Below are positions 8,754 to 17,376 of a DNA stretch of 48,801 nt, piece after piece. The stretch comes from CAYVMN01 sp964452575 (GTDB taxonomy: Bacteria; Desulfobacterota; DSM-4660; Desulfatiglandales; Desulfatiglandaceae): assembly GCA_964452575.1 (NCBI GenBank), contig CAYVMN010000005.1, positions 1-48,801 of the forward strand, read 5' to 3'. Under the pieces are notes generated by a model. That model did no database searches, was not told where the DNA came from, and was given only the letters and a program-made list of their open reading frames with translations. The position numbers were made by a program, and so were the translations under genes. Numbering within the stretch: the first letter of the stretch is position 1; the number at the start of each line of letters is the position of its first letter.

Positions 8754-9227
8754 ATGGCATTAGCTCACACGAGTCACATCCTCATAGCGAAGCATGAGGG
8801 CCCCCATCGTACTGCCCATATCGAGAATTTTTCAGAGCCGATACACTTTGGTATGCACGGCGGTATCAAGCACTTTTACCGTGAGAAGTATGGCAGAGAC
8901 ATAACCGGACCTGAGTACCCCGCAACGCTCGATCATATTGTTGCCGGTATTTCAGGGTGACTGACCGGAACCCTGGGCGCCGCACTGGATGTGCGGGGTA
9001 TCAAGTCTGACGGGAATCTTGTGGCCAATGTAGAAGGGGACATCGAAGAGGTGGACGGAGTGCTTAAGATTACCAAGATCCGCGTAAGGTATCGGTTCAA
9101 GATTCCCGAGGGAACAAGGGAAAAGGCAGAGCGTACCTTAGAGACCTATGCGGAGAAATGCCCGGCCTACCAGTCAGTGAAAGGGTGTATCCATGTCTCC
9201 TGGGAGGCGGAGATAGAGGAGAAGTAG
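8754..9227 (+). CDS. OsmC-family peroxiredoxin-like protein, probable selenoprotein (UGA at residue 69)
   Basis: Read through one TGA (8958-8960), the frame gives 157 residues, a normal OsmC/Ohr-superfamily length. These proteins reduce organic hydroperoxides with two redox-active cysteines. The first cysteine normally stands in a GCLTGT-like context; here the codons read Ile-Ser-Gly-TGA-Leu-Thr-Gly-Thr, so TGA falls exactly on that position. The second Cys is present (C136 in AEKCPAYQS). Similarity continues without shift on both sides (PATLDHIVAG before; GALDVRGIKSDGN-like and GCIHVSWE after). A hairpin with GG in its loop starts 19 nt after the TGA (listed separately). AAGGAGG 6 nt before ATG 8754 is ideal. 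OsmC-like selenoproteins are known from metagenomic selenoproteome surveys. A plain nonsense mutation is the alternative, but its exact position and the hairpin argue against it. Confidence 0.85.
8958..8999 (+). promoter_or_regulatory. Predicted Sec codon and bacterial SECIS hairpin
   Basis: TGA is at 8958-8960. CCGCAC (8980-8985) pairs perfectly with GTGCGG (8991-8996) around the five-base loop TGGAT, which carries the GG expected near the top of a bacterial SECIS. The stem starts 19 nt after the UGA and the loop G lies about 26 nt away, within the range known for SelB-dependent insertion. ACCC (8970-8973) may add a lower stem with GGGT (8996-8999). No sel genes are in the window. Confidence 0.7.
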
Positions 9228-9255
9228 GGTGGATACAGGAAATCAAACAGACTGT

Positions 9256-9849
9256 TCAAGAATTCCTTCTGGTGAACCTCTTAAGGACATAGGAGGCCCC
9301 CAAAGAGATGAGGATGCTAAAGACCGTTGCCCCCGTGAGTATGACGACGACCTGATGGGCTGTTGCCTTTGCCAATTCTATGCTCGCCCCTGCATAGTGG
9401 CCTATTCCGACGAAGAGCAGGACCTGAACCCCCACTGACACGCCGTCAACCAGCAAGAAGCGTCCTACCGGATAGCGGGCAGCACCTGCCGCTACATAAG
9501 CCAGTGCCCGTATGCCAAAGGCAAAACGGGCCAGGAAAAGCATCCACCCACCATGATGCAGGAATGCCTCCTGGTATTTATCAAGCCGGTCCTGCCGGAT
9601 AATTCGAGGGACAATATTGAGCAGGGAAGGACGGGTGAAGATCCAGGAAACAAGCCCAAAAAGTACCAGGTCTCCCACGACAATTGCCAGGTACCAGAGC
9701 AAGAGACCGGGTATCAACGTTATGAGCTGTTGAGAAACGGCGTATCCGCCGCCTATGAGGAGGGGATTTTCCGGAATTGGCACCCCAAGTCCCCCTAGGA
9801 AGAGGCTCAAGGCAATGGCCCAGTGTAATGAATGGATAGTCACGTCCAT
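9256..9849 (-). CDS. DedA family membrane protein
   Basis: This is a 197-residue integral membrane protein with about five hydrophobic segments. It has the DedA signature: near the N-terminus GGLGVPIPENPLLIGGGYA, a conserved Glu-Asn in a reentrant loop, and in the centre FLARFAFGIRALAYVAAGAARYPVGRFLLVDG, matching the conserved F-x-R-x-x-P/A-G-R-x-x-x-x-x-x-AG pattern, although the usual Pro after the first Arg is replaced (RFAFGIRA). DedA proteins are lipid scramblase-like or flippase proteins (some recycle undecaprenyl phosphate) and support envelope integrity. The gene is convergent with the OsmC gene, with 28 nt between stops. No strong ribosome site was seen before ATG 9849. The specific role is unknown. 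Confidence 0.85.
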   Translation of the reverse strand: MDVTIHSLHWAIALSLFLGGLGVPIPENPLLIGGGYAVSQQLITLIPGLLLWYLAIVVGDLVLFGLVSWIFTRPSLLNIVPRIIRQDRLDKYQEAFLHHGGWMLFLARFAFGIRALAYVAAGAARYPVGRFLLVDGVSVGVQVLLFVGIGHYAGASIELAKATAHQVVVILTGATVFSILISLGASYVLKRFTRRNS

Positions 9850-10165
9850 AGAGTCACTTGTTTATCGCAATGCCACTTTTTCTCGGCCGTGCCGAGCAGA
9901 CGAGACTCCTATTACCCCATCTCTCAGTGCCTTGCAACCACATTCATAGTGCTGCTGGGTCCTTGGTATCACTTTAGTTTTTTGAAAAGAGACCCCCCGC
10001 GGCTCCCCGGATCTGGAAACCAAGAAAGGAGATGCCTTTCAGGCCTGTCACAATTTACCGCCATTTTCAAAGAGCAAAAGCGATATGGTCCTTCCCCTTT
10101 TGATGGAGTTATAGGCGTGACATGGAGTGCCTGTAAGGATGGCCGTTTCTCCTTCATATTGAAGG
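9850..10165. other. Intergenic region between mltD and dedA
   Basis: This 316-bp stretch has no convincing gene. A perfect small hairpin CTCGGC-CGT-GCCGAG lies at 9882-9896, 33 nt before the DedA start, and would be in its 5' leader; it has no U tail on the minus strand. No promoter was picked with confidence. Confidence 0.35.
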
Positions 10166-12154
10166 CTATTCTGCCTTAACCAGTAATACCTGCCCAGGGA
10201 AGATGGTGCTCCTAGGGGTGAGATTATTTAGGCTGAGGAGTTCGGAGAGGTCCATCTGGTATTTCTTTGCAATAAGATAAGGGGAATCACCTTTCAGGAT
10301 CTTATATGTCTTGGTCTTCCTCTTTTTCATAGGCCCAGAGGCTGTGGGGATCTCGAGGGTCTCTCCGATAGTCAAGGAGGCACTCTTCATCTCATTCAAG
10401 GATTGAATGGCCTTGACAGTGGTCCCGAAGTTCTCTGCGATCTTCCACAGAGAATCTCCCTTACGGACTACGTATTTCTCAGATTTTTTGCCTGTCTCTA
10501 AGGCCGTGACCGGCATAGGGGTTTCTTTAGGTGAGGCATACCCTCTGCCTGTGGGGATCTTCAACGTCCAGCCGGCCCTTATGAAATTGCTGCTGTTTAG
10601 TCCGTTCAGGCTCGCAATGGCCCTTACGCTGCTTCTGTAATTTCGTGCAATTACGGAGAGGGATTCTCCGCTCCTGACCCTGTGCATCAGGTAGGTGGGG
10701 ACGGGCGGTTGCCAGACCGGGATTTGATCCAATTTGGCAAGGAGGACCTCCCCTTTGCCCTTGGGCACCTTTAGGGCATATGGCCTGGGCGGGGTGGAAT
10801 CTCTTCTTAGGGCAGGGTTTAGCTCTTCCAAGATTTCAAATGATACACCCAGTTCTTTGGCCACTGCCTTCAGGTGGATCTGCCTATCAATGGTAACGGT
10901 TTCTGCCTCGATTCCCTCATCCGGAGGGGGTAGCGTGAAGCCGAAGGCCTTGGGGTTGTCCACAATATGCAATACCGCCAAGAATTTTGGAACATAGAAT
11001 GCCGTCTCTACAGGTAGCTTTTCATAGAGGTCCCAGAAGTGGTCTAAATAGTTGATCCTTTGGGTGCGGATGACCCTCAACACCCTCCCTTCGCCGCAGT
11101 TATAGCCGGCAAGGACCGTAGTCCAATCCCCAAAGATCTGGTGCAATTCCTTTAAGTAGTCAATGGCTGCCGCAGTGGATTTTTCAGGATCCATCCTCTC
11201 GTCTATCCAGCGGTCTCTTTTTAGTCCATATTTGTAGCCCGTCGAGGCTATGAACTGCCAAAGCCCCAACGCCCTTGCCCTTGAAAGTGCCCTCACTTTG
11301 AATCCGCTTTCAATAAGGGGGAGCCACGAGAGCTCCTCTGGGAGCCCTGCCTCCCTTAATGCCTTTACGATGGCAGGTCGGTAGATCCCAGAACGGCGAT
11401 AGGCATTGAGAAAGAAGTCATTCTCCTTCCCCTTCAATAGATTGATGGCATCCTGTACGTACCTGTTCATTACGAGGGGAATGGCCTTGTAATAGCCGTT
11501 GGCCACGATATACCTGGAGGCGTAAACCTCCAAAATCCGCTTTGATATGGTGATCCGCAGATCCTCGGTTTGCTGGAGAAGTTCAGAGTTCTGACCTGGC
11601 TCCACCTTCAAGATGAGAGAGTAGGCCTGGTCAAGGGATTCAATGGCATTTTCGAGGTCTCCACGTTCCCAGTAATCATAGGAGGCCTGACAGAACTCCA
11701 GAGCGGAATCAAGCAGTTCTTGGTTAGTCTTTTTCTTTGTCTTTGGCGTAGGATGGTGGGCCTCGGCAGGGGCAGAGGCCTCTAGCTCTTGAGCCCTGGG
11801 AGAAGTTGGGGCCCCTTCGACCTTTCCGGCCCTGTCAACAGGGGCTACGGCACCTATCTTTTCAGCCTTGATAGGTACGGTGGGCCTGTCTGATCTCTCT
11901 ACCCCGTCCTGAGTGCCGGCCTTTTCAGAATCCAGGGCCTCAGAAGAGGATGGTTCCTGTTGCGGTCTATCCATACCCGCATAATGTGGTCCTTCTCTGG
12001 CGGGTGTAAACTCCTGAGGGGGAGACTGAACCGGCTGGTTTTCAGGGCCGGTGAGAAGCTGTTCGCGAAAACAGCCGGCACAGAGTAAGACTAATAAGAC
12101 TAATAGGTAAATAACGCCTAATCTAAGAATGGCCTTTCCGCTATGACTTCTCAT
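10166..12154 (-). CDS. mltD: Membrane-bound lytic murein transglycosylase D with three LysM domains
   Basis: The lipoprotein has 662 residues from the ATG at 12154, preceded by GGAAG; a TTG 21 nt upstream is less likely. A hydrophobic segment ends in the lipobox LCAGC (Cys28), so it is lipid-anchored. Residues about 45-140 are a Pro/Glu/Ala-rich linker. The GH23 transglycosylase domain (about 250-370) has the catalytic Glu in LPLIESGF (E282), then ALGLWQFIASTGYKYGL and AGYNCGEGRV. Three LysM peptidoglycan-binding modules follow (about 488-534, 560-603, 616-660), each starting with a pattern such as V-RKGDSLWKIA. It cleaves the murein glycan to form 1,6-anhydro ends and takes part in wall turnover. 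Three LysM modules is within the known range for MltD. Confidence 0.94.
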   Translation of the reverse strand: MRSHSGKAILRLGVIYLLVLLVLLCAGCFREQLLTGPENQPVQSPPQEFTPAREGPHYAGMDRPQQEPSSSEALDSEKAGTQDGVERSDRPTVPIKAEKIGAVAPVDRAGKVEGAPTSPRAQELEASAPAEAHHPTPKTKKKTNQELLDSALEFCQASYDYWERGDLENAIESLDQAYSLILKVEPGQNSELLQQTEDLRITISKRILEVYASRYIVANGYYKAIPLVMNRYVQDAINLLKGKENDFFLNAYRRSGIYRPAIVKALREAGLPEELSWLPLIESGFKVRALSRARALGLWQFIASTGYKYGLKRDRWIDERMDPEKSTAAAIDYLKELHQIFGDWTTVLAGYNCGEGRVLRVIRTQRINYLDHFWDLYEKLPVETAFYVPKFLAVLHIVDNPKAFGFTLPPPDEGIEAETVTIDRQIHLKAVAKELGVSFEILEELNPALRRDSTPPRPYALKVPKGKGEVLLAKLDQIPVWQPPVPTYLMHRVRSGESLSVIARNYRSSVRAIASLNGLNSSNFIRAGWTLKIPTGRGYASPKETPMPVTALETGKKSEKYVVRKGDSLWKIAENFGTTVKAIQSLNEMKSASLTIGETLEIPTASGPMKKRKTKTYKILKGDSPYLIAKKYQMDLSELLSLNNLTPRSTIFPGQVLLVKAE

Positions 12155-12272
12155 TTCTTCCAGTGGCGTTGGCAAAGGAGGGTCAAAAAAATTCGGCTTT
12201 CTTGGTAGCGCAGTATAGAGAATCGAATCTAAATGGTCAAGGGGAAAAGGAGTTTTTTTTAGGGATGCGGGG

Positions 12273-13574
12273 TCAATGGATCTTCATACGCCTCAGAAGG
12301 GATACAAGTTCTTCCCTAGTATTTAGCTCTGGATTATCCAGAATTTTTTCATTTAATCCCTCCAGAATTCTTCCCACCTCAGGCCCAGGTGAAAGCCCTG
12401 TGATTTCCATGACCGTGTAGCCGTCTATTGCAAGGTCTCTTGTTAAAATCGGCACCTTGTTCCTGATTTGCTCCTTCACCCTCCTTTCAAGTTCTGTCAG
12501 TAAGGCCAGATTTTCGCTCTTGATGCCGTGCCCGATTATGTCTGACCGCCGAAAGATCAAGAGATCCTCTATTTGTTCAATTCCCACCCGCCTTATAAGA
12601 CGGCGAATCGCAGAATCAGTCCAATCGCTGTTATACCCGATCATGTGGTGCCTTATGAGGTTGGTAACCTTTCCGGTTATTTCCCTGTCGAACCTGAGAC
12701 GTTCCATGATGTCCTTTGCCAGATTAGAGCTTGCCTCCTCATGACCGTAGAACCGCCATTTACCCTCAACCTTTTTCCTTACCCTAGGTTTGGCAATATC
12801 GTGAAACAGGGCAGTAAGCCTCAGGACAGGGTCCGGTTTGACCGTGTCAACAGTCTTCATTGTGTGCTTGAAGATTGTATGTCTGTGGTAGTTGTTTTGT
12901 CTCCTAAGGTAGCCTTCCAGGAGTTCTGGAAGGAAGCCCTTCAAAAGCCCTGTCCTAACCATCAGGTTGAAACCTATTGAGGGCCTTGATGTTACGAGAA
13001 GCCTTATCAATTCCTGCCTGATCCGTTCGGGGGCAACTGAATTAATAAGGAAGGCCATCTTGGTGATGGTCTCCAGGGTATCGGCCTCTATCCGAAACCC
13101 CAATTCACTGGCAATCCTGACGGCTCGCAGGAGCCTAAGGGGGTCTTCCTGAAGGCGTTTGGCCGGATCTCTCACCGCCCTAATCAGCCTTTCCGAGAGG
13201 TCCAGCATCCCCCTGTAAGGATCTGATATTTCGTCCCTATCCACGTCATAGGCCATGGCGTTGATTGTGAAGTCACGGTGGCCGAGATCCCCCCTCAACC
13301 CCCCTTTGTCTTTCCTGAAGGAAGTCACATGGAAATGGTGGTTCACATCCACAAGTGCCACCGTATCCTCTTTGACGACAAAATATTTCTTGTCATGAAA
13401 TATTTCCTCGATCTGAGCGCCTTTGGCAGAGGTGGTCACATCCCAGTCAGTAATCGGACGGCCAAGACACGCATCCCTTAATGCCCCCCCCACCAGATAG
13501 GCCTCATGTCACGCGTCCTTGAGTCTCTTGCAGATGTGGGTTATGAAAGTGGGGAGAAGGGGTGGTTTTAGCAT
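12273..13574 (-). CDS. cca: CCA-adding enzyme / poly(A) polymerase family with HD domain, frame interrupted by an in-frame TGA
   Basis: This tRNA nucleotidyltransferase builds or repairs the 3' CCA end. The visible continuous part (GTG about 13493 to 12273, 406 residues) has the nucleotidyltransferase motifs GGALRDACLG, DWDVTT, GHRDFTINAMAYD, the RNA-binding segment EDPLRLLRAVRIASELGF and an HD domain (HTIFKHTMKTVD, LFHDIAKP). Its N-terminus starts inside the first strand, at the V of LVGG. Upstream in the same frame stands HEAYLVGG, then TGA (13509-13511), then CKRLKDA and 14 more residues back to ATG 13574, 20 nt after the ccsA stop. Together this gives the normal family N-terminus, in which the TGA position is usually Gly (GGA to TGA is one change). 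Either it is a sequencing or real nonsense change, or a shortened protein is made from GTG. It does not look like a Sec site. Confidence 0.85.
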
Positions 13575-13593
13575 GGATTGGAGACAGTTGACT

Positions 13594-14433
13594 TCATTTT
13601 GCATAACTGTGAAGCCCTGCAAGGTAATTGACCCCGAAGTAGGTGAATACCACGCAACAGAAGCCTATAATGCACAAGATGGCGATCCTCGTTCCCTTCC
13701 AGCCCCTTACCAGTCGGGAATGAATCACTGAGGCATACACCAGCCAGGTAATGAGAGACCATGTCTCTTTAGGGTCCCAGCTCCAATAGCTTCCCCATGC
13801 GAAATGGGCCCAGACAGATCCTGTGATGATGCCCAGGGTTAGCATGACGAAGCCGATTATGACGAACTGGTAGTTGACCTCGTCAAGGACTCCTCGTTGA
13901 GGAATCAGTCTCAAAAATATGCCCGTCCTGAGAGGGGACTGCAGAAGTTTTGTGAGATACATGAGACTGAGGGCCATGGAAAGACCAAAGGCGGCATAGC
14001 CAAAAAAGCAGGTAACCACATGGGCGATGAGCCAGTTGCTCTTGAGTGCAGGGATAAGTGGCTGGATCTTGCTCTCCATCCCGGGTGAAAAAGAGGCGTA
14101 GGCCAGGGCAAGGAAGGCCAGGGGTGTTACAAAGGCCCCAAGGGTCCTTGTCTTGGTCTTCAGTTCCACGATCATATAAAGGAGGATGACGGTCCAGGCA
14201 AAAAACACCAGGGATTCATACAGGTTCGAAAGGGGTGCATGCCCCATCCCCAGGCGGTAGGACTCTAGCCACCTGAGGATAATAGCGAAGGTTTGTATGA
14301 TCAGTCCGCCAAGGGTAACATAGGTGGCAAACCTCCCAGGGAGATCCTTACCCGTGACCATCATCAGGAGGTAGAGTAGGAAGGAAAGAAAGTAAATAAA
14401 GGTTATGTAACCCAAAATGGTGGAGCTTACCAT
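13594..14433 (-). CDS. ccsA: Cytochrome c biogenesis protein CcsA/CcsB (heme-handling, system II)
   Basis: The integral membrane protein has 279 residues and about eight hydrophobic segments. It carries the tryptophan-rich heme-handling signature WGSYWSWDPKETW (213-225) and histidines in conserved places (LIAHVV, His138, and LAGLHSYA, His275). With ResB it forms the synthetase that exports heme and attaches it to apocytochromes c outside the membrane. GGAAGGGAG lies 9 nt before ATG 14433 and the gene follows resB by 6 nt, so both are one operon. Presence of this system implies c-type cytochromes in the organism. Naming differs between groups (CcsA, CcsB, ResC). Confidence 0.92.
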   Translation of the reverse strand: MVSSTILGYITFIYFLSFLLYLLMMVTGKDLPGRFATYVTLGGLIIQTFAIILRWLESYRLGMGHAPLSNLYESLVFFAWTVILLYMIVELKTKTRTLGAFVTPLAFLALAYASFSPGMESKIQPLIPALKSNWLIAHVVTCFFGYAAFGLSMALSLMYLTKLLQSPLRTGIFLRLIPQRGVLDEVNYQFVIIGFVMLTLGIITGSVWAHFAWGSYWSWDPKETWSLITWLVYASVIHSRLVRGWKGTRIAILCIIGFCCVVFTYFGVNYLAGLHSYAK

Positions 14434-14439
14434 GTGATG

Positions 14440-15852
14440 TTACTCCCTTCCGTCGAACAGATCCCTGAGATCTCTTGTAAGTCCCTCAAGATGCCTCCTG
14501 AGACCGACCGGGTTCTTGCTGGCCGTTCCAGCCACGCTTATCCTGATTCCATCACCTTCTCTCGATACTCGGACCCAGGTTTTTCTGTGGTAGGTGAAAA
14601 AGGTGATGAAAAAGCCAAACACCATTACAAAACACCCTAACCATACGATTGGTACCCCCGGGTCTTTGTTGACCTGGAGACCGGTGTAGTATTTGGTCTC
14701 TGTCCCGTCCAGGAAGAATGTGTAAGGCTTGAACGCTGCTGGATCAAACTTCGGGGACTGGGCCATCGGTCCGGGAAGCCTCTTCCTGGCCATTTCCTGA
14801 TCCTTGAATACCCAGAACTCTATTTCCTTTCCCGTTCCGGGTTGCACGGAGACGAGTACCGCTGGTCCCAAACCCATAATGTCATCCCTGACGTCTATGA
14901 CGCTAAACCTTCCTGCTTTGGCGGGCAACTCAATCAACTTGCCCTTCTCAATGTCCATGCTTACGTCTCTTGATCCGATCCCAGGGCCTGATATGCGGAG
15001 ACGGACCTTATCCCCCGAGACCGTCCCATAGCTTGACTGATAGAAGGTAATTCCCCGGAATTCGGTGGGATGGTTTACCAAGAGAACTGCCCTTTTTTCC
15101 TCTTTACCGTCAGTAAAGAACCTGAGATCTGACCGGTATTCTTTGGGGGCGCCGCTCTCATAAAAATCCACGGTAAACTTGTCGCACCCTACTTCAAATC
15201 CCAGCTTGATCGGGGTCATCCCCCTCTGGGGGATTACGGTATCTGTCCGCCCCCCTTCCAGGATATTGACATAGGCCTCAAATCCGAAAAAAGATCCTAC
15301 TAGGGCGCCGAACAAGATAAGGAGTACGCTCATGTGAACAAGATAGACACCGAAATTGGAAAAGCGGCCCTTTTCGCAATAGAAATAAGAGGCTTCCGAG
15401 GTCTCCATGCTATGTACATTCCTATACCTGGATCTTAGAAGGGTAGCAACCGCATCGGATGTCTCTTTCAGGTCTCCTCGAGTCAGAAAGGTCTGCCTTA
15501 AAGGCAAGTCATCAAAGGATTTGCCCCGGTCCGGTTTCGGCACTGCCCTGTATCTTTTCAACGTGTTCGGGAATCGATTTATGGAGCATATGATGAGGTT
15601 CAGGGAGAGAAATCCCATGAGCAGTCTGAACCATACGGAATGATACATATCGAAGAGATCTAAGGATCGCAGGATTCGGAACACCCAAGGGCTAAGCTGC
15701 CTCGCGAAATCCACGGCAGCTTCCTGCTGGGGGATTATTGTCCCCAAGATGGACGAAATAGCCAGTATGATAAGAAGCGCAAAGGTCAGTCTTACCGAAC
15801 TAAAAAACTCCCATACGGGGTTCTGACTTTTTTCTCGACCGGATCTTGCCAT
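14440..15852 (-). CDS. resB: Cytochrome c biogenesis protein ResB (Ccs1-like)
   Basis: The protein has 470 residues from ATG 15852; the frame is open 72 nt upstream but the family start (FFSSVRLTFALLIILAISSILGTIIPQ) fits this Met. Three N-terminal membrane segments (about 20-40, 75-100, 170-190) are followed by a large periplasmic domain and a last membrane segment near 400-425 (VWLGCFVMVFGFFITFF). This is the ResB/Ccs1 layout. ResB partners with CcsA in system II cytochrome c maturation, holding apocytochrome and heme. The segment GITFYQSSYG and a histidine before it (NHPTEFRGITFYQSSYG) are typical of the family. The gene is divergent from serS with about 240 nt between starts. Confidence 0.9.
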   Translation of the reverse strand: MARSGREKSQNPVWEFFSSVRLTFALLIILAISSILGTIIPQQEAAVDFARQLSPWVFRILRSLDLFDMYHSVWFRLLMGFLSLNLIICSINRFPNTLKRYRAVPKPDRGKSFDDLPLRQTFLTRGDLKETSDAVATLLRSRYRNVHSMETSEASYFYCEKGRFSNFGVYLVHMSVLLILFGALVGSFFGFEAYVNILEGGRTDTVIPQRGMTPIKLGFEVGCDKFTVDFYESGAPKEYRSDLRFFTDGKEEKRAVLLVNHPTEFRGITFYQSSYGTVSGDKVRLRISGPGIGSRDVSMDIEKGKLIELPAKAGRFSVIDVRDDIMGLGPAVLVSVQPGTGKEIEFWVFKDQEMARKRLPGPMAQSPKFDPAAFKPYTFFLDGTETKYYTGLQVNKDPGVPIVWLGCFVMVFGFFITFFTYHRKTWVRVSREGDGIRISVAGTASKNPVGLRRHLEGLTRDLRDLFDGRE

Positions 15853-15984
15853 AGCCGCAAAAATACCACCGCACTTGAATAGGATAGCTGGCCTGTCAGC
15901 AGTAATCGACACACCATGCAGCAAGTTTCAGGTACATAACATGGATTGAAAGACACTTCAACACGAAATCCTCCCTCAAAAGGT

Positions 15985-16010
15985 TTGACCAGCACTCCTG
16001 ATATAATGTA
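15985..16010 (+). promoter_or_regulatory. Candidate extended -10 promoter for serS
   Basis: TGATATAAT at 15999-16007 is an extended -10 (TG-n-TATAAT, perfect hexamer 16002-16007), about 90 nt before the serS start. A TTGACC at 15985 is too close (11 nt) to act as a normal -35, which is less needed for extended -10 sites. Confidence 0.45.
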
Positions 16011-16096
16011 AAAAGGCCCTGTGTCTCGATTATTGATATCCCGTAAACTTGCATGTGATGAGGACATGCGTCCTCCCGACTGTTGAGGTGATTTCT

Positions 16097-17374
16097 ATGC
16101 TTGATCTTAGATTCGTAAGATCCAACCTGGAACGTATCCGGGAGATGATCGGGAACAGGGGTTACGACCTGGATATCTCCCGATTTGAGGCCCTGGACGA
16201 GAAGAGACGTAAAAGATTAACTATCCTCGAGGAATTACGGCACAGGCGTAACCGTGTTAGCGAAGAGATTGCGGAAATGAAAAAGAGGGGGGAGGATGCA
16301 TCGGATTTAATAGCCCATATGAAAGATGTGTCTTCGCAGGTCAAAGAAAGGGAAAAAGAGCTTTCCCAGTTCCTTGGAGACCTGGATCAATTACTAATGT
16401 ATATCCCCAATATTCCCCATGAAAGTGTACCCATGGGAAAGGACGATAAGGATAACACTGTGGTGAGGACCTGGGGTGAGATACGGGAAATGGATTTTGA
16501 GCCCCTGCCTCACTGGGAGATAGGAGAGAGGCTTGGTATTCTTGACTTTGCCTGTGCAGCAAGGCTTGCTGGCGCCAGGTTTGTCGTCTACCGAGGTCTG
16601 GGTGCCAGGCTGGAAAGGGCACTGATTAACTTTATGCTCGATGTGCATACAAAGGAGCACGGCTATACCGAGGTATTACCCCCCTTCATGGTTAACTCCG
16701 CCGCCATGACAGGCACGGGCCAGTTGCCCAAATTCAAGGCAGACCTTTTCAAGATCGAGGACTGGGACTATTATCTGGTTCCCACCGCAGAGGTTCCTGT
16801 CACCAACATTCACAGGGAGGAGGTCTTGGCCGAAAAAGACCTTCCCATATATTATGTGGCATATACGCCCTGTTTTCGGTCAGAGGCCGGGTCATACGGG
16901 AAGGATACACGTGGTCTCATAAGGCAGCATCAGTTCAACAAGGTGGAACTGGTCAAGTTCGCGCTGCCGGAGGATTCCTATGAGGAGCTGGAGAGTCTGA
17001 CCAGGGATGCAGAGGAGATCCTCAGACGCCTGGGGCTTCCCTATCGGGTAGTGACGCTGTGCACGGGAGACCTGGGTTTTTCAGCTGCAAAGACCTATGA
17101 CCTGGAGGTGTGGCTCCCGGGCCAGAATCTATACAGAGAGATATCGTCGTGCAGCAACTTTGGAGACTTCCAGGCCAGGCGTGCCGGGATCAGGTTCAAG
17201 CGAGAGGGAGGCAAGGGAACGGAGCTTGTGCATACCCTGAACGGGTCAGGCCTTGCCGTGGGTAGGACCCTGGTAGCAGTCCTGGAGAACTTCCAGCAAC
17301 CTGACGGAAGTGTAACCATCCCTCAGGCACTAAGACCTTATATGTCTGATGTGGATTCCATTGGGCCGGGTTGA
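16097..17374 (+). CDS. serS: Seryl-tRNA synthetase
   Basis: The 425-residue protein starts at ATG 16097, where GAGGTG lies 7 nt upstream; a 48-nt longer frame is disfavoured because SerS proteins begin with MLDLRFVRSNLE-like sequence. Residues about 1-105 are the N-terminal coiled-coil arm that binds the long variable arm of tRNA-Ser (LEELRHRRNRVSEEIAEM). The class II catalytic core has motif 2 CFRSEAGSYGKDTRGLIR with QFNKVE and motif 3 GSGLAVGRTLVAVLEN. It charges tRNA-Ser (and, in selenoprotein-making cells, tRNA-Sec) with serine. The TGA stop is followed 2 nt later by the ATG of the penicillin-binding protein gene, so the two are likely co-transcribed. Confidence 0.97.
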   Translation: MLDLRFVRSNLERIREMIGNRGYDLDISRFEALDEKRRKRLTILEELRHRRNRVSEEIAEMKKRGEDASDLIAHMKDVSSQVKEREKELSQFLGDLDQLLMYIPNIPHESVPMGKDDKDNTVVRTWGEIREMDFEPLPHWEIGERLGILDFACAARLAGARFVVYRGLGARLERALINFMLDVHTKEHGYTEVLPPFMVNSAAMTGTGQLPKFKADLFKIEDWDYYLVPTAEVPVTNIHREEVLAEKDLPIYYVAYTPCFRSEAGSYGKDTRGLIRQHQFNKVELVKFALPEDSYEELESLTRDAEEILRRLGLPYRVVTLCTGDLGFSAAKTYDLEVWLPGQNLYREISSCSNFGDFQARRAGIRFKREGGKGTELVHTLNGSGLAVGRTLVAVLENFQQPDGSVTIPQALRPYMSDVDSIGPG

Positions 17375-17376
17375 AG

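Noticed and set aside
13509..13511. TGA in the CCA enzyme gene as a second selenocysteine codon
   Set aside because: The family residue here is Gly, not Cys, and no stem-loop with a GG loop follows at 16-37 nt. A nonsense change or error is more likely.
8958..13511. Reassignment of UGA to an amino acid genome-wide (code 4 or 25)
   Set aside because: Many genes in the window end in TGA (for example serS, the penicillin-binding protein and M20 genes) at positions expected for natural stops, so UGA is a normal stop here.
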